In this document: one piece after another, positions 49,262 through 61,292 of the stretch
Layout: each line of letters starts with the position of its first letter
How positions within the stretch are numbered: position 1 is the stretch's first letter
Position numbers and translations under genes: made by a program
The notes under the pieces: generated by a model
Told to the model about the DNA's origin: nothing
Seen by the model: the letters and a program-made list of their open reading frames with translations, nothing else
Databases searched by the model: none
Assembly (NCBI RefSeq): GCF_000165425.1
Contig: NW_001799013.1
Span: 170,463 to 234,462 of the forward strand
Reading direction: 5' to 3'
Source of the DNA: Paramecium tetraurelia
Lineage: Eukaryota; Ciliophora; Oligohymenophorea; Peniculida; Parameciidae
Length of the DNA: 64,000 nucleotides

Positions 49262-52200
49262 ATGAGTATTGCTTAAAGTAACAAACTTCATATCTTTAAA
49301 TTCATTGAATTTAATAATTATTTTATTATGTTTGAAAGTAAGAGCGATTTGATAGTTGAAAACTGTTTGAAACATTAAGTGCCGGATAATTTGGAGGAAT
49401 TCAGTTTTCAAATAGAGGAGTGGATGTACAAGCAAAAATCAAACAGAGCCTTATTTATTAGTGAGGAGGATGGAAACGATATTTAATTTTTGATATCTCA
49501 TTGGATAAAGAAAATGAATGTAAACATAGAGAATGCATGATTTAGAAAGATTTGATTATACCCTATTTCGTAGAACATGAAAACTAGAATTATCACCATG
49601 CAATATATTATGTGTTATCTAGATTGAAAGTATATTGGTTGTTAATTGAAAATAGGCATAGTTCAATATTTCACAGAGGGTGGAAATAGAAGGTGAGAAA
49701 TTAAAGTAGTTCTTTTAATATTGGTTAGAATTCTATAATAGGGAATTGCAAAATCAAGTCTTTTGTGAAGCCAAATGTGTGTATAAGAGAGTACCAAATT
49801 ATTATAAAATCAAGCTAATTCTAATCTTTTAGGGTATCGATCGATTCAGAGATTCAAATGGAGAAGTGAGAGTATCCTATTGGTTACCCAAAGTTCTCCC
49901 AGAAAACATCAAGGTGATAGTCACTGGTAAAACTGATTCAAAGGCATTTGAATATTACAAGACTTAAGGTGGATCGATTATAAATATGTAAATTTGAACA
50001 TTATGCAAGTGATTGGAGTAAGAATGAATACTTGGAACGCCTAATTACATTTGATTCTCTCTATGTAAAAATACATTTTCATAGATATTAGCGAATGTAT
50101 AGGAAACTGCCTCGTAAATTATAAGAATAAACTCTCTTTAGTATGAGTTTCGAAGCCATCTTAACGAATTCGGCAGATGAATTTCAAAGCATCAACAAAG
50201 ATATCTTTATGCATCTTGAAAGTAAGGGTATTTCAACTAGAAGTAGATGTTAAATAAGAGAGTGACTTTTATAATTTATTGATCTCTGCTTTTTTGAAAT
50301 ACTATCCAGAAATACATTATTCATAAATGTTAAATGTTTTAACATATGTCTTTAAAGGTATTTCCATTGAAGAAATTGTCTTAATTTGCAATTGTGAGAA
50401 ATAACATTTCTTGATTATTTATGAATTTTTCAAAGTAACCGTGTCTAATATTATATAGGTCTTTTTGATGGAGAAACAACAGATTTATTGTATATTTAGT
50501 TTGGTTTTCAAAAACGTCTTGAGTGGTTATTTTCCCCACAATAAGACGTTATTCTAATCTTTCATAATGGTAATTGAACATTCACTGAATTCGATAAGGA
50601 AATTGGAAGAATTGATATATCAATATTCTAAAGGGAAGAGATATTTCAAGTTGAAGGAAGTGCTGATTAATATTGAGAGTTTTTTATTATATTGCACTCC
50701 CTATCATAAATTTGAGTTGTGTCATCTATGGCAGACTCTGGAGTAGAATGGCTACGATTTGGTGATGGAATACAATAAGGCAGTCGATAATTTCTAGGCC
50801 TTTTACAAACCTACAAACGAAGGGTTGTTTTATATAATCCTACAGATCAGCAGGTTTCTGAGGGAGTATAGTATTTTTGAGAAGTAATTAATGTCAATAA
50901 TGATTGTAGCGATCATACACCACCTTACAAACACCCATAGTTAAGGGGACAATCAATTGATTTTGATGAGATAGGATTGTATAATGAATTGAAGGAGTTA
51001 AAGATGATAGCTAAGAAAAAGAAGAAGATAATGAACGAAGAATACTTTGCTTCTTAGATCACTAATATTGACACTCTGAATATGGATATTAAGGCGAATC
51101 GAGATTATTTTATCAATTATTATATGAGTCAATTTGATTAAGGGTTAGTGTAAGAATATATCAATACTAAATAAGAAAATGTGTTAGATAAAATAATAAG
51201 GAATACAAGAAATCAACAATTCTATTATTATAAAAGATGGGTTTGGGTGTAATTTCCTTGGCTCTCATTAACTCAGAAGAACAATTACTCAAAATTAATG
51301 GAGTAGTACAGCATCAATAACATGCCTCTCCAGGATGAGTTGTAACTCAACCAGAAGGCAATCAAATTGGCTTAAATTGCCAAACAGACATAGCAAATGA
51401 AGGAGCATAATAGTAATAATGTGAGTGAGCTTTTTTAGCATCGAAATTACCATCGATAAACTCGAGTATCAGATTAAGAAGGTATAGTCCATTGGAGATA
51501 TCGAGAATCACTAACATTCCAAAGACTAGGGCAGACTCTGAACATACCAAATCGACTGAGAGGAGTGTAAAGAAATGCACATTGCCCAGCATATAGAAGA
51601 TGTAATATCAAAAGAAGTTAGATTAAATTGTTTACTAAAAGTATAATTGGTATCACTATTATTTTAGTTAGGTTTTGAAGAATCGATTGAAGGAGTACAA
51701 AACAATTCGATAGAATCTGTATCCAGATGAGTTGAGTGCTGAGACTCAGAAGGCTCTTGAAACTACTAAGAAATAATCCGAAGAGTTGAAGAAACAACAG
51801 GAGAACTTATAGGTAATCCAACAAGAAATGAAGAGAATCAATATCATTTGGAAGTTATGTCAATAAAATCAGGATTGCAACGATAGGGCTTAGTAATTGG
51901 TATAGCATTCTAAGAATTTGGATCGATTGATTTAAGAGTAAGTGATTTGGGTCAAAGATTGCAATGAGAAATTAGGAGAGATTAAGTTAAAACAGAAGAT
52001 CGAGTTGAAGAAACAATAAGTGGAGAAGAAATAACAATAATAATAATAGTAATAGTAATCATAAAGAAGATTTACCTTCATCTAAAACATGCCAACATCT
52101 GCAGGGATATTATCTAACATTGATACTTCTTATATTTAAGATACCAACAAAAAACAATTATAAATTAGCAGTAGTCTCATCAATGAGACCAGCGATACCA

Positions 52201-52704
52201 GAATTAAGTTTGTAAGGTTGAAGACTGGAAAGGTGGAAGATCCATTAGATTCTCACACTTAGGAACTTGTTTCATAATTACTTGATTTAGGCATTGAAAA
52301 TCTCAATAAAAACAAATCTAAAGTGATAGAGTTTTGTGATATGATCACTAAAAATGATGAATTGCAACTAGAAATATAGAACAGAGAATAACGGTTGATG
52401 CAATTGAGAAATAGCAAATAAGAACTAATGATCTTTGTCAAGGTAATTCTTCAATGGAAATTAGATATTGCAAACACAAAAGAAACCCAAAACAACAACC
52501 AGTAGTGACCAGTACTATTCTAGCTATCAATAGGATGATGTGATCAGATAAAATGATTACAAAATTCAGAACTTAAAACAATTACAACAACACTTGGCTG
52601 TCATCAAATTCTATAATAACAATCTACATCAATTATTTCAATCTATACAAAAGACGGATCACAATATTTCATAAATTACTCAACTTTTGCAGAAGATGAT
52701 ATGA
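49262..52704 (+). CDS. STAND/NACHT-like protein with lost P-loop, coiled-coil tail
   Basis: ATG 49262 to TGA 52702-52704; seven introns (26, 26, 22, 19, 35, 26, 22 nt) give 1,088 residues. The N-terminal ~250 residues follow the plan of STAND NTPases: SNRALFISEEDGNDIQFLI at the P-loop position, IIPYFVEHENQNYHHAIYY, the Walker-B-like strand LILIFQGIDRFRD, and WLPKVLPENIKVIVTGKTD. The G-x4-GK[ST] signature is absent, so ATP binding is doubtful. A helical middle (FLKYYPEIHYSQMLNVLTY, GYDLVMEYNKAVDNFQAFY) and a long coiled coil (QSEELKKQQENLQVIQQEMK) follow. Related proteins are switch-like scaffolds, some in cilia, but the role here is unknown. The stop is followed 28 bp later by the next ATG, so the two might once have been one gene. 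Confidence 0.6.
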
Positions 52705-52732
52705 ATTATTATATAAAAATACTTTTCATTAT

Positions 52733-53910
52733 ATGAGAGATAATCGAGAAAGAGCTAATACTCAAGTCGATAATAATTCGTATGAGGACATCATCAAGAA
52801 ATACAAGAACATAAGTCCCACCAGCAATATGTCAACCTAATTGGAGTCTATCGAGGAAGATGAAGTTCCCTCAAATTTTTCAATTGACTAGATGGAAAAG
52901 GAAACAGAGAAAAATTAATTTCTCAGGAAAGCCAACGACTTGGATCTTGTCAATCAAAATGAATGTAATCATACTAGAATATTACATTAGCAATCTTTAG
53001 ATGTACCTTGAGTGATGATAAATTAAAAGAACTCAAATAAGGTAAAAATGAATGTTGTATCTGTCACAAAAGTGCCTCACTTATTCATAAGTTGACACAA
53101 TGCAAATTCTGTGGTAATGTGGTATGCAAAGAACATGGAAAAAAGAAAAGAAAGGATCCCAGTAATCCTACCACTTTCAGACGATTGTGTGAAATCTGCG
53201 AAGACAAATACATTAGACTCAGTGTAGAAACAGCTTACAAATAGAAGAGAGACCAATTGGCTCAATAAGCCTTGGAGTTGGATACCTAATCCAAAAGCCT
53301 GTTATAGGATATTAGATCTTTGTAGAATCAGGTTTCTGAAATCTAATAATAAGGTGTCAAACAATAAGGGGAATACAAGCAGATACAGAATGAACTTATT
53401 TTTAAAACGTAGAAATTAGACAATGAAACCAAAGGCTTTTAGGATGAGAATCTTAAGTTGAAATCGATAATTCAATCCATAAAAAAGGAAATGCTATCAT
53501 TGAATGAAAGACTCAATGAAAAAAAGATAGATTCTCAAAAGAAGCAGCATAATTTACATCAAATTGAACAAGAAATTCAATACAATGATATTGAATGCTA
53601 AAAAGTTATGTTGGAAATTGAAAAGTTATAATTAACTATACAATCCAAAAAACAAAAAGATCAATAACAAAAAATATAATAGAAATCTCAAATTCAAAAA
53701 TCTGAGGTCAAAAATTATCAGCAATATATTTAAACCGATGATTCTACAACTATTTAATAATTCAATCCATATTTAAATAATAATAATAATTTGACAATTA
53801 ATACCAATTAGAGTATTGAAAACGAACCAGAAAAATCAGATGAGAAAAAAAAGAAATCCAAGAAGGAATCAGAAGATCGAGAAGAAGGTAGTTGTTGTTC
53901 AATCATGTGA
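52733..53910 (+). CDS. FYVE-like zinc finger, coiled coil, C-terminal CaaX box
   Basis: 383 residues after a 26-nt intron, from ATG 52733 (MRDNRERANTQVDNN) to TGA 53908-53910. Residues around 100-155 hold a double zinc finger of FYVE/RING-like spacing: NECCICHKSASLIHKLTQCK, FCGNVVCKEHG and RRLCEICEDKY. The basic R(R/K)HHCR motif of true FYVE domains is not present, so phosphoinositide binding is not assured. A coiled coil follows (LIFKTQKLDNETKGFQDENL), then a Lys-rich stretch. The last residues, SCCSIM, form a CaaX box (CSIM) with a neighbouring Cys, predicting farnesylation and possibly palmitoylation, hence membrane attachment. The frame just upstream of this ATG (YELLYKNTFHY) also looks coding and would continue the preceding gene after a one-base shift. 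Confidence 0.75.
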
Positions 53911-54062
53911 TCATTAACTAAACATATTTATTCTAAAATAATAGTATAATTTTATTTATTATCAATTTCATTTTAAGTATTGTCCTTATAATACTATTAT
54001 ATATATATATAAATTATAATAAAGATATAATAATTATGTTATATAATTAATCTTCATTTTAT

Positions 54063-55364
54063 TCAGGTTATAAATAATTTAGATTATAATCTAGGAGTAC
54101 TATGAAAATACTTCATATCAGAAGTGTTTGTTGTTGGCAATCTTTCTGATTCCAATTTCAACAACATATCCCTTTTTTATCTCTCCATGTCCTCAATGAC
54201 TTTCAATCTTCTCCTTTAGATTTCTAGTTTATTTTATCTAAAACAAGTTAATTTCATATTGTACATTTAATCCTGCAATCTCATATCCCTTTAAGAGATT
54301 CTTTATTCCAATTATTAAAGGTAGGATTATTTAAATTAATCAGCCTTCATCACTTGAGATTGTTAAGTAAGCTATTTCTGATTCAATCTCAAGAGTTTCT
54401 GTTCAAGTTCTAATTGATTCTGATGTTGAACCAATTTAGATGTTTATTCTTTCAACAATTGCTTATTCAAGAGATTGAGAGATTTATTTCTAAATATGTT
54501 CTCAGATTTGGCCCTCACTTAATTCATTTATTGATGATGTTCCAGTTCTTTATTATAATTATTTTGTAAGTCTGATAATCTCTTTTTCTCAATAAAATTT
54601 ATCTTATCCTAAAAGTAATCCATCTTTTCTTTTAATTTTCTGATTTTGGTCTAAAATATCTAATTAGATCTCTCTTTGATCAACTCTTAATGTTCTTAGG
54701 ATTATTGAACCTTTTAAGTGAGTTAATCCATCTTTTCATATTTTTATTTATAAATTTTATTAATCTTGCTTTCATAATTCTTCAACTTTTGCTAACAAAT
54801 CTAAATACATATCTTAATTTACTTCTTGGATTCTTTTCATCTACAATTAAATAGTTGGAATAGACATTTTGATTATGAGATTCATTTATTTGCATTGATG
54901 AATTTAAAGTCTACTACTTTAAACTCATGTATTCATTCACTTATCTCTCTTTTTTTTCTTATTTTTCAAGATAGCGTATGTTGACTTTCCTTAGATTGTA
55001 ATCTAATTAGTTAATCAAATCATCGGTTTTCTTTTTAAACTCCTCGTATTTAAGTTTATTCTAGATTTCAAATATTCTGCGTTGGATCTCCTTCTCGTGT
55101 TGTTTCTACTCACTTGACCATACCTCATTTTATGCAGTCTTCTTTTCCTTTTTCTATTTTTGTACATCATGAAGTTGCTTTTATTTCTCTTACTAGATCT
55201 TGAGCTACTCATTCTAATATCGTTACGAGAGGATCTGATTAACAGCAGTAAGTGTACTTGTTCTTACAATTTTCGATCTTTTGTTTCTATTTAAAGATTG
55301 CGATCGAAAATGTTATTCAATTTCTATTCATTTATTTTTCTCTACTTCGCCAAGAGCTCTTCAT
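54063..55364 (-). CDS. coiled-coil protein, 418 aa
   Basis: Two introns, 55324-55345 (22 nt) and 54822-54844 (23 nt), join three exons from ATG (complement of 55362-55364) to TGA (complement of 54063-54065). The first exons are basic (MKSSWRKIEQHFRSQSL), then a coiled coil runs for most of the length: EKEIQRRIFEIQNKLKYEEF, NQIFQTKIRKLKEKMDYF, QLELEQKLLRLNQKQLTQQS. The end reads LKVIEDMERQKRDMLLKLES. Charged heptads suggest a rod or dimerisation protein of the cytoskeleton. No further domain. It converges with the zinc-finger gene, leaving about 150 bp. Confidence 0.8.
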
Positions 55365-55568
55365 GTTTCAACAATACATCCATCTATTGATTCTAATTGA
55401 TTTATATATATGGATTATACAAATTTCTCAATCATTTTCTCTGGATGTGGAGCATTCATTACTTTTTTAATTATATCATCTATTTTACTCTATCTATATT
55501 TAGTAAAAAGAGTGATTTATAATAGATATTTATTAAATCTAAAATCAATATCCATTTGATTTCCAGTA

Positions 55569-56264
55569 TCATAGATATCTTCTCTTAAGTAAATTAATTA
55601 AAATGTCAATATGCTAAGTATTTTTGTTTTGAGTTTCCATGGGCTTAGGCGATCTCAATTTCAATGGATTGATATTATTCTTTTTATAAATTTGTTGCAT
55701 TTGTTTAGAAAAATCTAATATCTCAGGAACCGAAGGAAAATCTTATTTAACTTTTTCGGGGCGTATTTTCTTATGACCCAATAAATCATTTAGTTTTTTA
55801 ATGCTCAAATGTTCATTCAATTATTACGATTCGCTGTATTCTACTTCAGTTATACTTTTTTTATTTTCCTTGTTTTTCAATGGACTCATCATAGGTTCCA
55901 CTGACATTCTATTCTTTGATAACTCATGCGCAGAATAGCCTTGAATTATGGAAGGTAGCTTTTGCCTTACGAATTTTCTTTACTATCCTTATTCGAATTA
56001 ATTTTCTGAGTATATCTATCTATGCACAACTGATGGGCCGTAGCGAAAAGAAAGTATTTTTCTTTCAGTCACACTCCCACCCAAAATAGGTATTTGATGT
56101 AAATTAGACGGAGAAACATCAGTTATACATCTAAAATCAGAGCTCATTTAATTTAAATTTCTTTGAATTGAAATACTCTTCACTTTCTTGCTTTTCTATA
56201 ATGCTCTTCTAGATCGAGGTTCTTATTCATTATTTATATTAAGATGTAAATCAAAATTATACAT
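55569..56264 (-). CDS. hypothetical basic protein, 231 aa
   Basis: One intronless frame from ATG (complement of 56262-56264) to TGA (complement of 55569-55571). It is rich in Ser, Lys and Arg with little predicted structure (RSRRALQKSKKVKSISIQRN, ITDVSPSNLHQIPILGGSV, ERKILSFRYGPSVV). A later part is more ordered (NEHLSIKKLNDLLGHKKIRP). There is no signal peptide or membrane helix and I recognise no domain. It could be a disordered cytoskeletal or nuclear protein. Confidence 0.75.
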
Positions 56265-56379
56265 AATTTTATATCATTAATATTTAAATCCATTTTAATT
56301 TCCAAATAACAAAGGTTATTCATTCTCGGTAAGTATGTAAACATTATTGCATTACACAATAGCACTTTGAGTGTTGAAC

Positions 56380-58307
56380 TCAATCGAATTTGGCAACTCT
56401 TTCGACTTCTACAGTGTCTTCGTCTTCAAATTGAGAATCTTATTATTAATTCAAATCAAATACCTATGTTTCATTACTCTTAACATCATGGACTGATCCG
56501 CCAAGAATTAGTATCTGATCATATGAAGTCTTGATGGCACAACTATTAAATGGCAACCTCAAATATCCATTAGACAAGAATTTGAACTCTACTTTAGTCT
56601 TAAATCAATAATAAACATATCATACCCAAGAATTCTTCTGAATATCATATGATTCGATTGAGTTGCATGGAGTAAAGATATCGCATTTGCCACCTATCTT
56701 AAACAATGTATTGTGATCTATTGCAACCAATGCACACCCACTACATTTGAAGTAAGGATCCTCAATTGTTTACCATCTCTTTGTGTTTAAATCTAGTTTC
56801 TCAGCCTTAGCCATAGATGTATTTTCATCATTAGTTGATGATCCACCGACAACAAATAGGAAATTGCCAACCTAACAAGCAGAAGTCATTGATCTCGGCA
56901 GGACCATTTCTGAATGTAAACTTAACTATAAAGTGGTATGATTAAACTCATAAACCGACGCAATAGCTTTGAATCTCGATTTATCTCTATCAACTCCACC
57001 GATAACTAAATGTTTACCTGAAGAAGTAGTGTATAGTCTGTGAAATAAGGGGATCTTTGTTGTACTATTAATAGTTTCAATCCTATATTGCTCTGATTAT
57101 ATGTCATAGATATAGGCAGCATAACCGCCTTCCTCTAATCTGACAAGCACTTATTATTCATCATCTTTAAAGTGATTTGAATGATTAATCTGGTATTTTG
57201 CTTCATCATTTGTAAGGCTTTCAGAGATTAATGTTATTGGATTTACCAGAGGAGGTGGTATTTCAGAGACACGAGTTAATTTTACTGTAGATTGATTTGA
57301 TTTATCATCAAATTTAAGACTTTTGTTGATTGAATGATTATTAATTTACTGATTGCTTGGTTATTAGGTATTCTTGATAAAATAACACATCTTTTTACAA
57401 TATGTTTAAAAGAGTTCAATATTGTTTTTATCAAAAATTATTTTAATTTGAGATTACTGATAATTTTCGATTAATCTATCTAAAGAAATAAGACTCTTGT
57501 CAGAGAATAATTATTATTTGGCATCACATATTTAGATGACAGCCCTAACATAGTTATCATTGTGCAAATCTTCTTATAATTTACTAAGTTTATGTTGTTA
57601 CTATTGGATATCTTATTCTATTTAATTTAACTATTTTAAGTATTCTTCTTAATTTTGATCTTTTAAATCTTTGTACAATGTTTCAAAATAATCATCTATG
57701 ATATTTGAGATTTATTCATGGATTGATCTCAATTGCCCAAGATTATTATTATAAATAATAGATGGTTGTTCTTAGAAATACTTCTTACAATCTAATAATT
57801 TAAATTACAGCGATTTGGATATTTCATCTATCTTATAAGTGTTATCTTTTCTGACTCTTTGAATGTTTTCCAATTTGGGAACTCTTCCTTTCTTTTAGTG
57901 CATCTCAAGATGTTCATTGATGCATTCTGGACAGAGGGGTTCGATACAATTCTAAAAGAGAATTACAATGAAACATACTTGTTCCTGGCATAGATTAGTA
58001 ATGAAGAATTCTGGATGAGTTGGACATGGAACATACATGAAATTCGCAAATTAAGTCATGTTGGACATTTTACTAGTGTTGTTAATATTGACTTCTCCTA
58101 AGATACTGCCAATATCAGATTGGTCAACGTTAATTATTTTAGATTTGACTTATTAAGTAGGTGGCAATTTCTTATGATTCTGAATTGTAATTTAAAATTA
58201 GTTACTTGCTCATTCTCTTGAGTGTTCTGTCTTTCATGTGGAGAGACATACCTTTTGGATGCACTATGACTCCGACTGTCATTTAAGGGGGATTGAGACC
58301 TATTCAT
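56380..58307 (-). CDS. B-box-like zinc finger, coiled coil and Kelch protein
   Basis: From ATG (complement of 58305-58307) to TGA (complement of 56380-56382), three introns (26, 27 and 27 nt) give 615 residues. One 27-nt intron (57952-57978) keeps the frame when retained; splicing it restores a compact Cys/His motif (CPTHPEFFITNLCQ, then CIEPLCPECINEHLEMH), so splicing is likely. A coiled coil follows (YLKQLNQIEQDIQQQQHKL). The C-terminal half has four Kelch blades, each with the Gly-Gly pair: LVIGGVDRDKSRF, FVVGGSSTNDEN, FKIGGKCDIFTPCNSIESYD, ILILGGSVHDVK. Zinc finger plus coiled coil plus propeller recalls TRIM-type adaptors, but no RING is visible. Partner unknown. Confidence 0.85.
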
Positions 58308-58327
58308 AAATATTCAAATTTTATAAT

Positions 58328-59363
58328 ATGTTAAATTTAATTTTCATTCTTGTTTCAGGAATTTATTCTCAAGAACCAGAACTTTGCTATAAATTAGATG
58401 GTCATTTATGTGTGAACAACCAAATAGCAGACACGACATTTGTGCCCTTGGATTCAACTATAGGTTTATGGAGATTCGACAAGAATCAGATGGATGATAG
58501 TCAATTGTTAAACCACCTATTATAACCTTGTGAGCTTGGTCCAGGTAGAGGAGCTGTTGGCAATTCTGCCTATTATAGTGGAGAGCAATATTCGATAATC
58601 CCACATCATGATTAATACCATGACATAGTCACAATCTCAATGTGGATCTACCCATTGTCCTCATAGTAGTCATTTACAACCATTTTGCGTAAGGCTTTAA
58701 AGTCTACCGAATATACTCCAACTATTTTGTTGTGGCCATTTCATGATGAGGCCAATGTTGGAGGGGGACAAATAGAAGTGATAGTTAGTACATCATATGA
58801 CAAGGAGAACCTGCGTAGTAAGGGGAGTGTGACTGGCAGGAAGTGGAATCATTTAGCAATTGTCTTGTAAGGTTTAAGCATTGATTTATATATAAACGGT
58901 ATTCACGACAATGTATTGTCTTTGAAGGCCAGACCCTTGAAAAACGATGGACCCTTTTATGTGGGAGGAGATCCCTGGTTCAACGGTCCTCTATTATATT
59001 TAGATGATTTAACCTTCTACAACATACCATTCTTATGTACAATTATTATATATTTACATATAAGAATTGGAAATCAGCAAATTAGTTAATTTCCCTGGAC
59101 AAGTAAACAATAGACTGTTCTATTTGGGTTGTGATGGATGCAATTACCATCAGAGTTTGAGTAGTTGTAAATAAGGATGGCATTTGTGTTCTCTGTCTGA
59201 ATTAACATCTGGAATATATATGCATGCTCGTTAAAATGGTTGGTTGCGATTAACAAAGGATTTTTGGTCAAGAGTGGATGAAATAGATTAAGAATTGGCG
59301 AAGAACTATTTAGATCCTCAAAAAACAAAGGCTGCTATTTGTTGTTCAGATTCTTTTTATTGA
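58328..59363 (+). CDS. secreted concanavalin A/LamG-like domain protein
   Basis: 335 residues with one 28-nt intron (59037-59064), ATG 58328 to TGA 59361-59363. A signal peptide is clear (MLNLIFILVSGIYSQ). The middle is a lectin/glucanase-type jelly roll: TIGLWRFDKNQMDDSQLL, ISMWIYPLSSQQSFTTIL, KWNHLAIVLQGLSIDLYING, PFYVGGDPWFNGPLLYLDDL. A C-terminal Cys module follows: LGCDGCNYHQSLSSCKQGWH, LCSLSELTSG and KAAICCSD. Such modular secreted proteins occur on ciliate surfaces, in secretory granules and in the oral apparatus. Sugar binding is possible but unproven. It is divergent from the Kelch gene, with only 20 bp between the two starts. Confidence 0.8.
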
Positions 59364-59387
59364 TTTATTATTGGAATTAATATTACC

Positions 59388-61248
59388 ATGGCTTACTCCC
59401 ATAATAGTAATAATTAATATATGTAAAATACTAATTTGATTTCATTAAAATCAAATACTCCCACTTGTATCACTGTGTCCATTGAGATCAATCCTAATAA
59501 ATACAAAAAGAAATGCATTTTGTACATCATTGTCTATCAATAATAACGCAAGATCAGCACTCATCAGATACTCCAACCATTTCCTAATGAATATACAATC
59601 AGACAGTTAAAACATCAAAGTATGTACACTCTGAAGATTAGACTGGAACATGGACAGGAGAATCTATTGCAGACTTTGCATTGCAACACTAAGTCAGATG
59701 CAAATGTTGTCATTGCAAGTGTCCAATAACATTCGCACTTAATCAGAGACCCAGTATCTTCCAATAGTGAATAACAATTAGTGGATGTGATTGCTGCTGA
59801 AAATGAGGGAATCAATATATTCGAGAACAGACAAGAGATCAAATCCATGATCCAGAAGGCTCGGAACAACTCTTCTGCCAAGGGATTCATTTATTCGGAA
59901 TACAAAGTCAATAAGCCACCTGAATTGAAGCAAGAGAGATTGAAACGCATTTGGATGATCTCGAAAGGATAGGAGTTCTTTGATGAGGTGTATGGCAACA
60001 TCGATCCTGGCTTCCAATTCCTCAAAAATGATTGGTTTATGGGACCATTTTACAGTTATGATCCTAATGAAGAATTATTACGTAAAAATTAAGAAAACCG
60101 TGATTTGTAAATTAATTAATCATTATGACATTATATTGTATTTAAAATTTAACATCAAATGGAGGCTTTTTTTGATTTTAGGTAATCATCCTCATTCACT
60201 CTAGTTATTTCGAAGATCTAAGAAAGATTTGCTCACAGGATACTTACAGAGAAAAATTGAGGCTCTTTCTTTTTAATCCATATATGGAAATGAAGGAGCA
60301 CCAAGAAACTGTGGATCTCTTCATTGAATATGTAATATATTGCTCATCTCATTTAGGCCGAATTGTCTCAAGAATATGGAATCACTTTTGAGCATATGAT
60401 CAATCATAACATTGGTATTAAGGAGCCTTAATTCTACCATTACTTTTTCAATAAACTCAAAGACACAAATTACAGAAAAGCTCTTTAATGTATTCAAATG
60501 GCTAAGCAGTATTATTTTACATATATAATTATAAAATAGATTCTGCTACTCGAATTTCGAGTAAATAGATAGCATGAACAAAGAATTGGAAAACATCCTA
60601 CTCTTCCAATTTGAATCCTATTACTATTCGCAAAACTACTCCAAAAAACAAATAGAAGAGAAACTCAAACAATTTGAACTCAAGTTTTACTAATCCAAAA
60701 ATAAGAGAATCTAAATCCACATCGATGAACAATTCAGAAAATTGGATCTCAAAGCTATCATCCATGAAATTGAGTCATTCAAAGAAAATAAGTGCAATTC
60801 CAATGCATCCACTCAAATCCCCATCTCTCAATCCTACCATCATCTGAACCCTGAAGAATCAGATTTCAATTGCCAACTAGAATCCAAGGAATTCAAACTA
60901 CTCAAACCCAAATTCCAAAACAATCGCAGCAACCTTCAAATCATCACCCAATCCCCTAATTTCTCCAATGACATTGCTCTTTCAGAAGAAATCAATAAAC
61001 TCACCCCAATCAGTTCCTCTTCCACATCCAGCAGGTACATCTTTAAAATCAACAACAATTATAACATCAAATCCACCCAATAACAAAAATTAATCATACC
61101 CATACCCATCATCAATCAATAGATCAGTCCCTTAAAATCATTCAGTCGAATGAAGTACAAAAGCATCTAGAAGCTCAGACAATTAATTTTTGAAGACAAT
61201 GCGCAAAGCTCTGTCAAGGAACCCTTAAAATTTGAATCACCTTAATGA
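59388..61248 (+). CDS. hypothetical protein carrying an insertion with a stop
   Basis: ATG 59388 (MAYSHNSNNQYMQNTNL) to TGA 61246-61248. Introns of 23 nt (60182-60204), 25 nt (near 60331) and 31 nt (near 60509) join the exons. The frame reads QEFFDEVYGNIDPGFQFLKN, GPFYSYDPNEELLR, then a 96-bp insertion with an in-frame TGA at 60126-60128, then SYFEDLRKICSQDTYREKLR, HMINHNIGIKEPQFYHYFFN and a long Ser/Asn-rich tail. Without the insertion it encodes 561 residues. The last exon uses unusually many C-ending codons (ATC, TCC, ACC), unlike its neighbours. The part GIKEPQFYHYFFNKL and the preceding block look globular, but I do not recognise the fold. If the insertion is not removed, the protein stops after about 247 residues. 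Confidence 0.6.
60083..60178 (+). mobile_element. possible retained internal eliminated sequence (96 bp, TA-bounded)
   Basis: A very AT-rich block interrupts the coding sequence of the surrounding gene. TA at 60083-60084 and TA at 60179-60180 flank it; excising one TA copy and the interior leaves a single TA. The exon then reads NEELLR followed directly, after the adjacent 23-nt intron, by SYFEDLRK. The block carries an in-frame TGA. It fails as an intron: removing 60082-60204 as one GT..AG unit shifts the frame into an early stop. 96 bp is close to the length class expected from the ~10-bp periodicity of Paramecium IESs. The end consensus TAYAG is poorly matched (TAAAA at both ends), so the exact borders are uncertain. 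Confidence 0.35.
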
Positions 61249-61292
61249 TATTTGTGTATACTTAATCTATAAACAAAATAATTTATTTAATC

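Noticed and set aside
60082-60204. A 123-nt intron in the 59.4-61.2 kb gene
   Set aside because: Removing it as a unit shifts the downstream frame into a quick TGA, and it is far longer than any other intron here.
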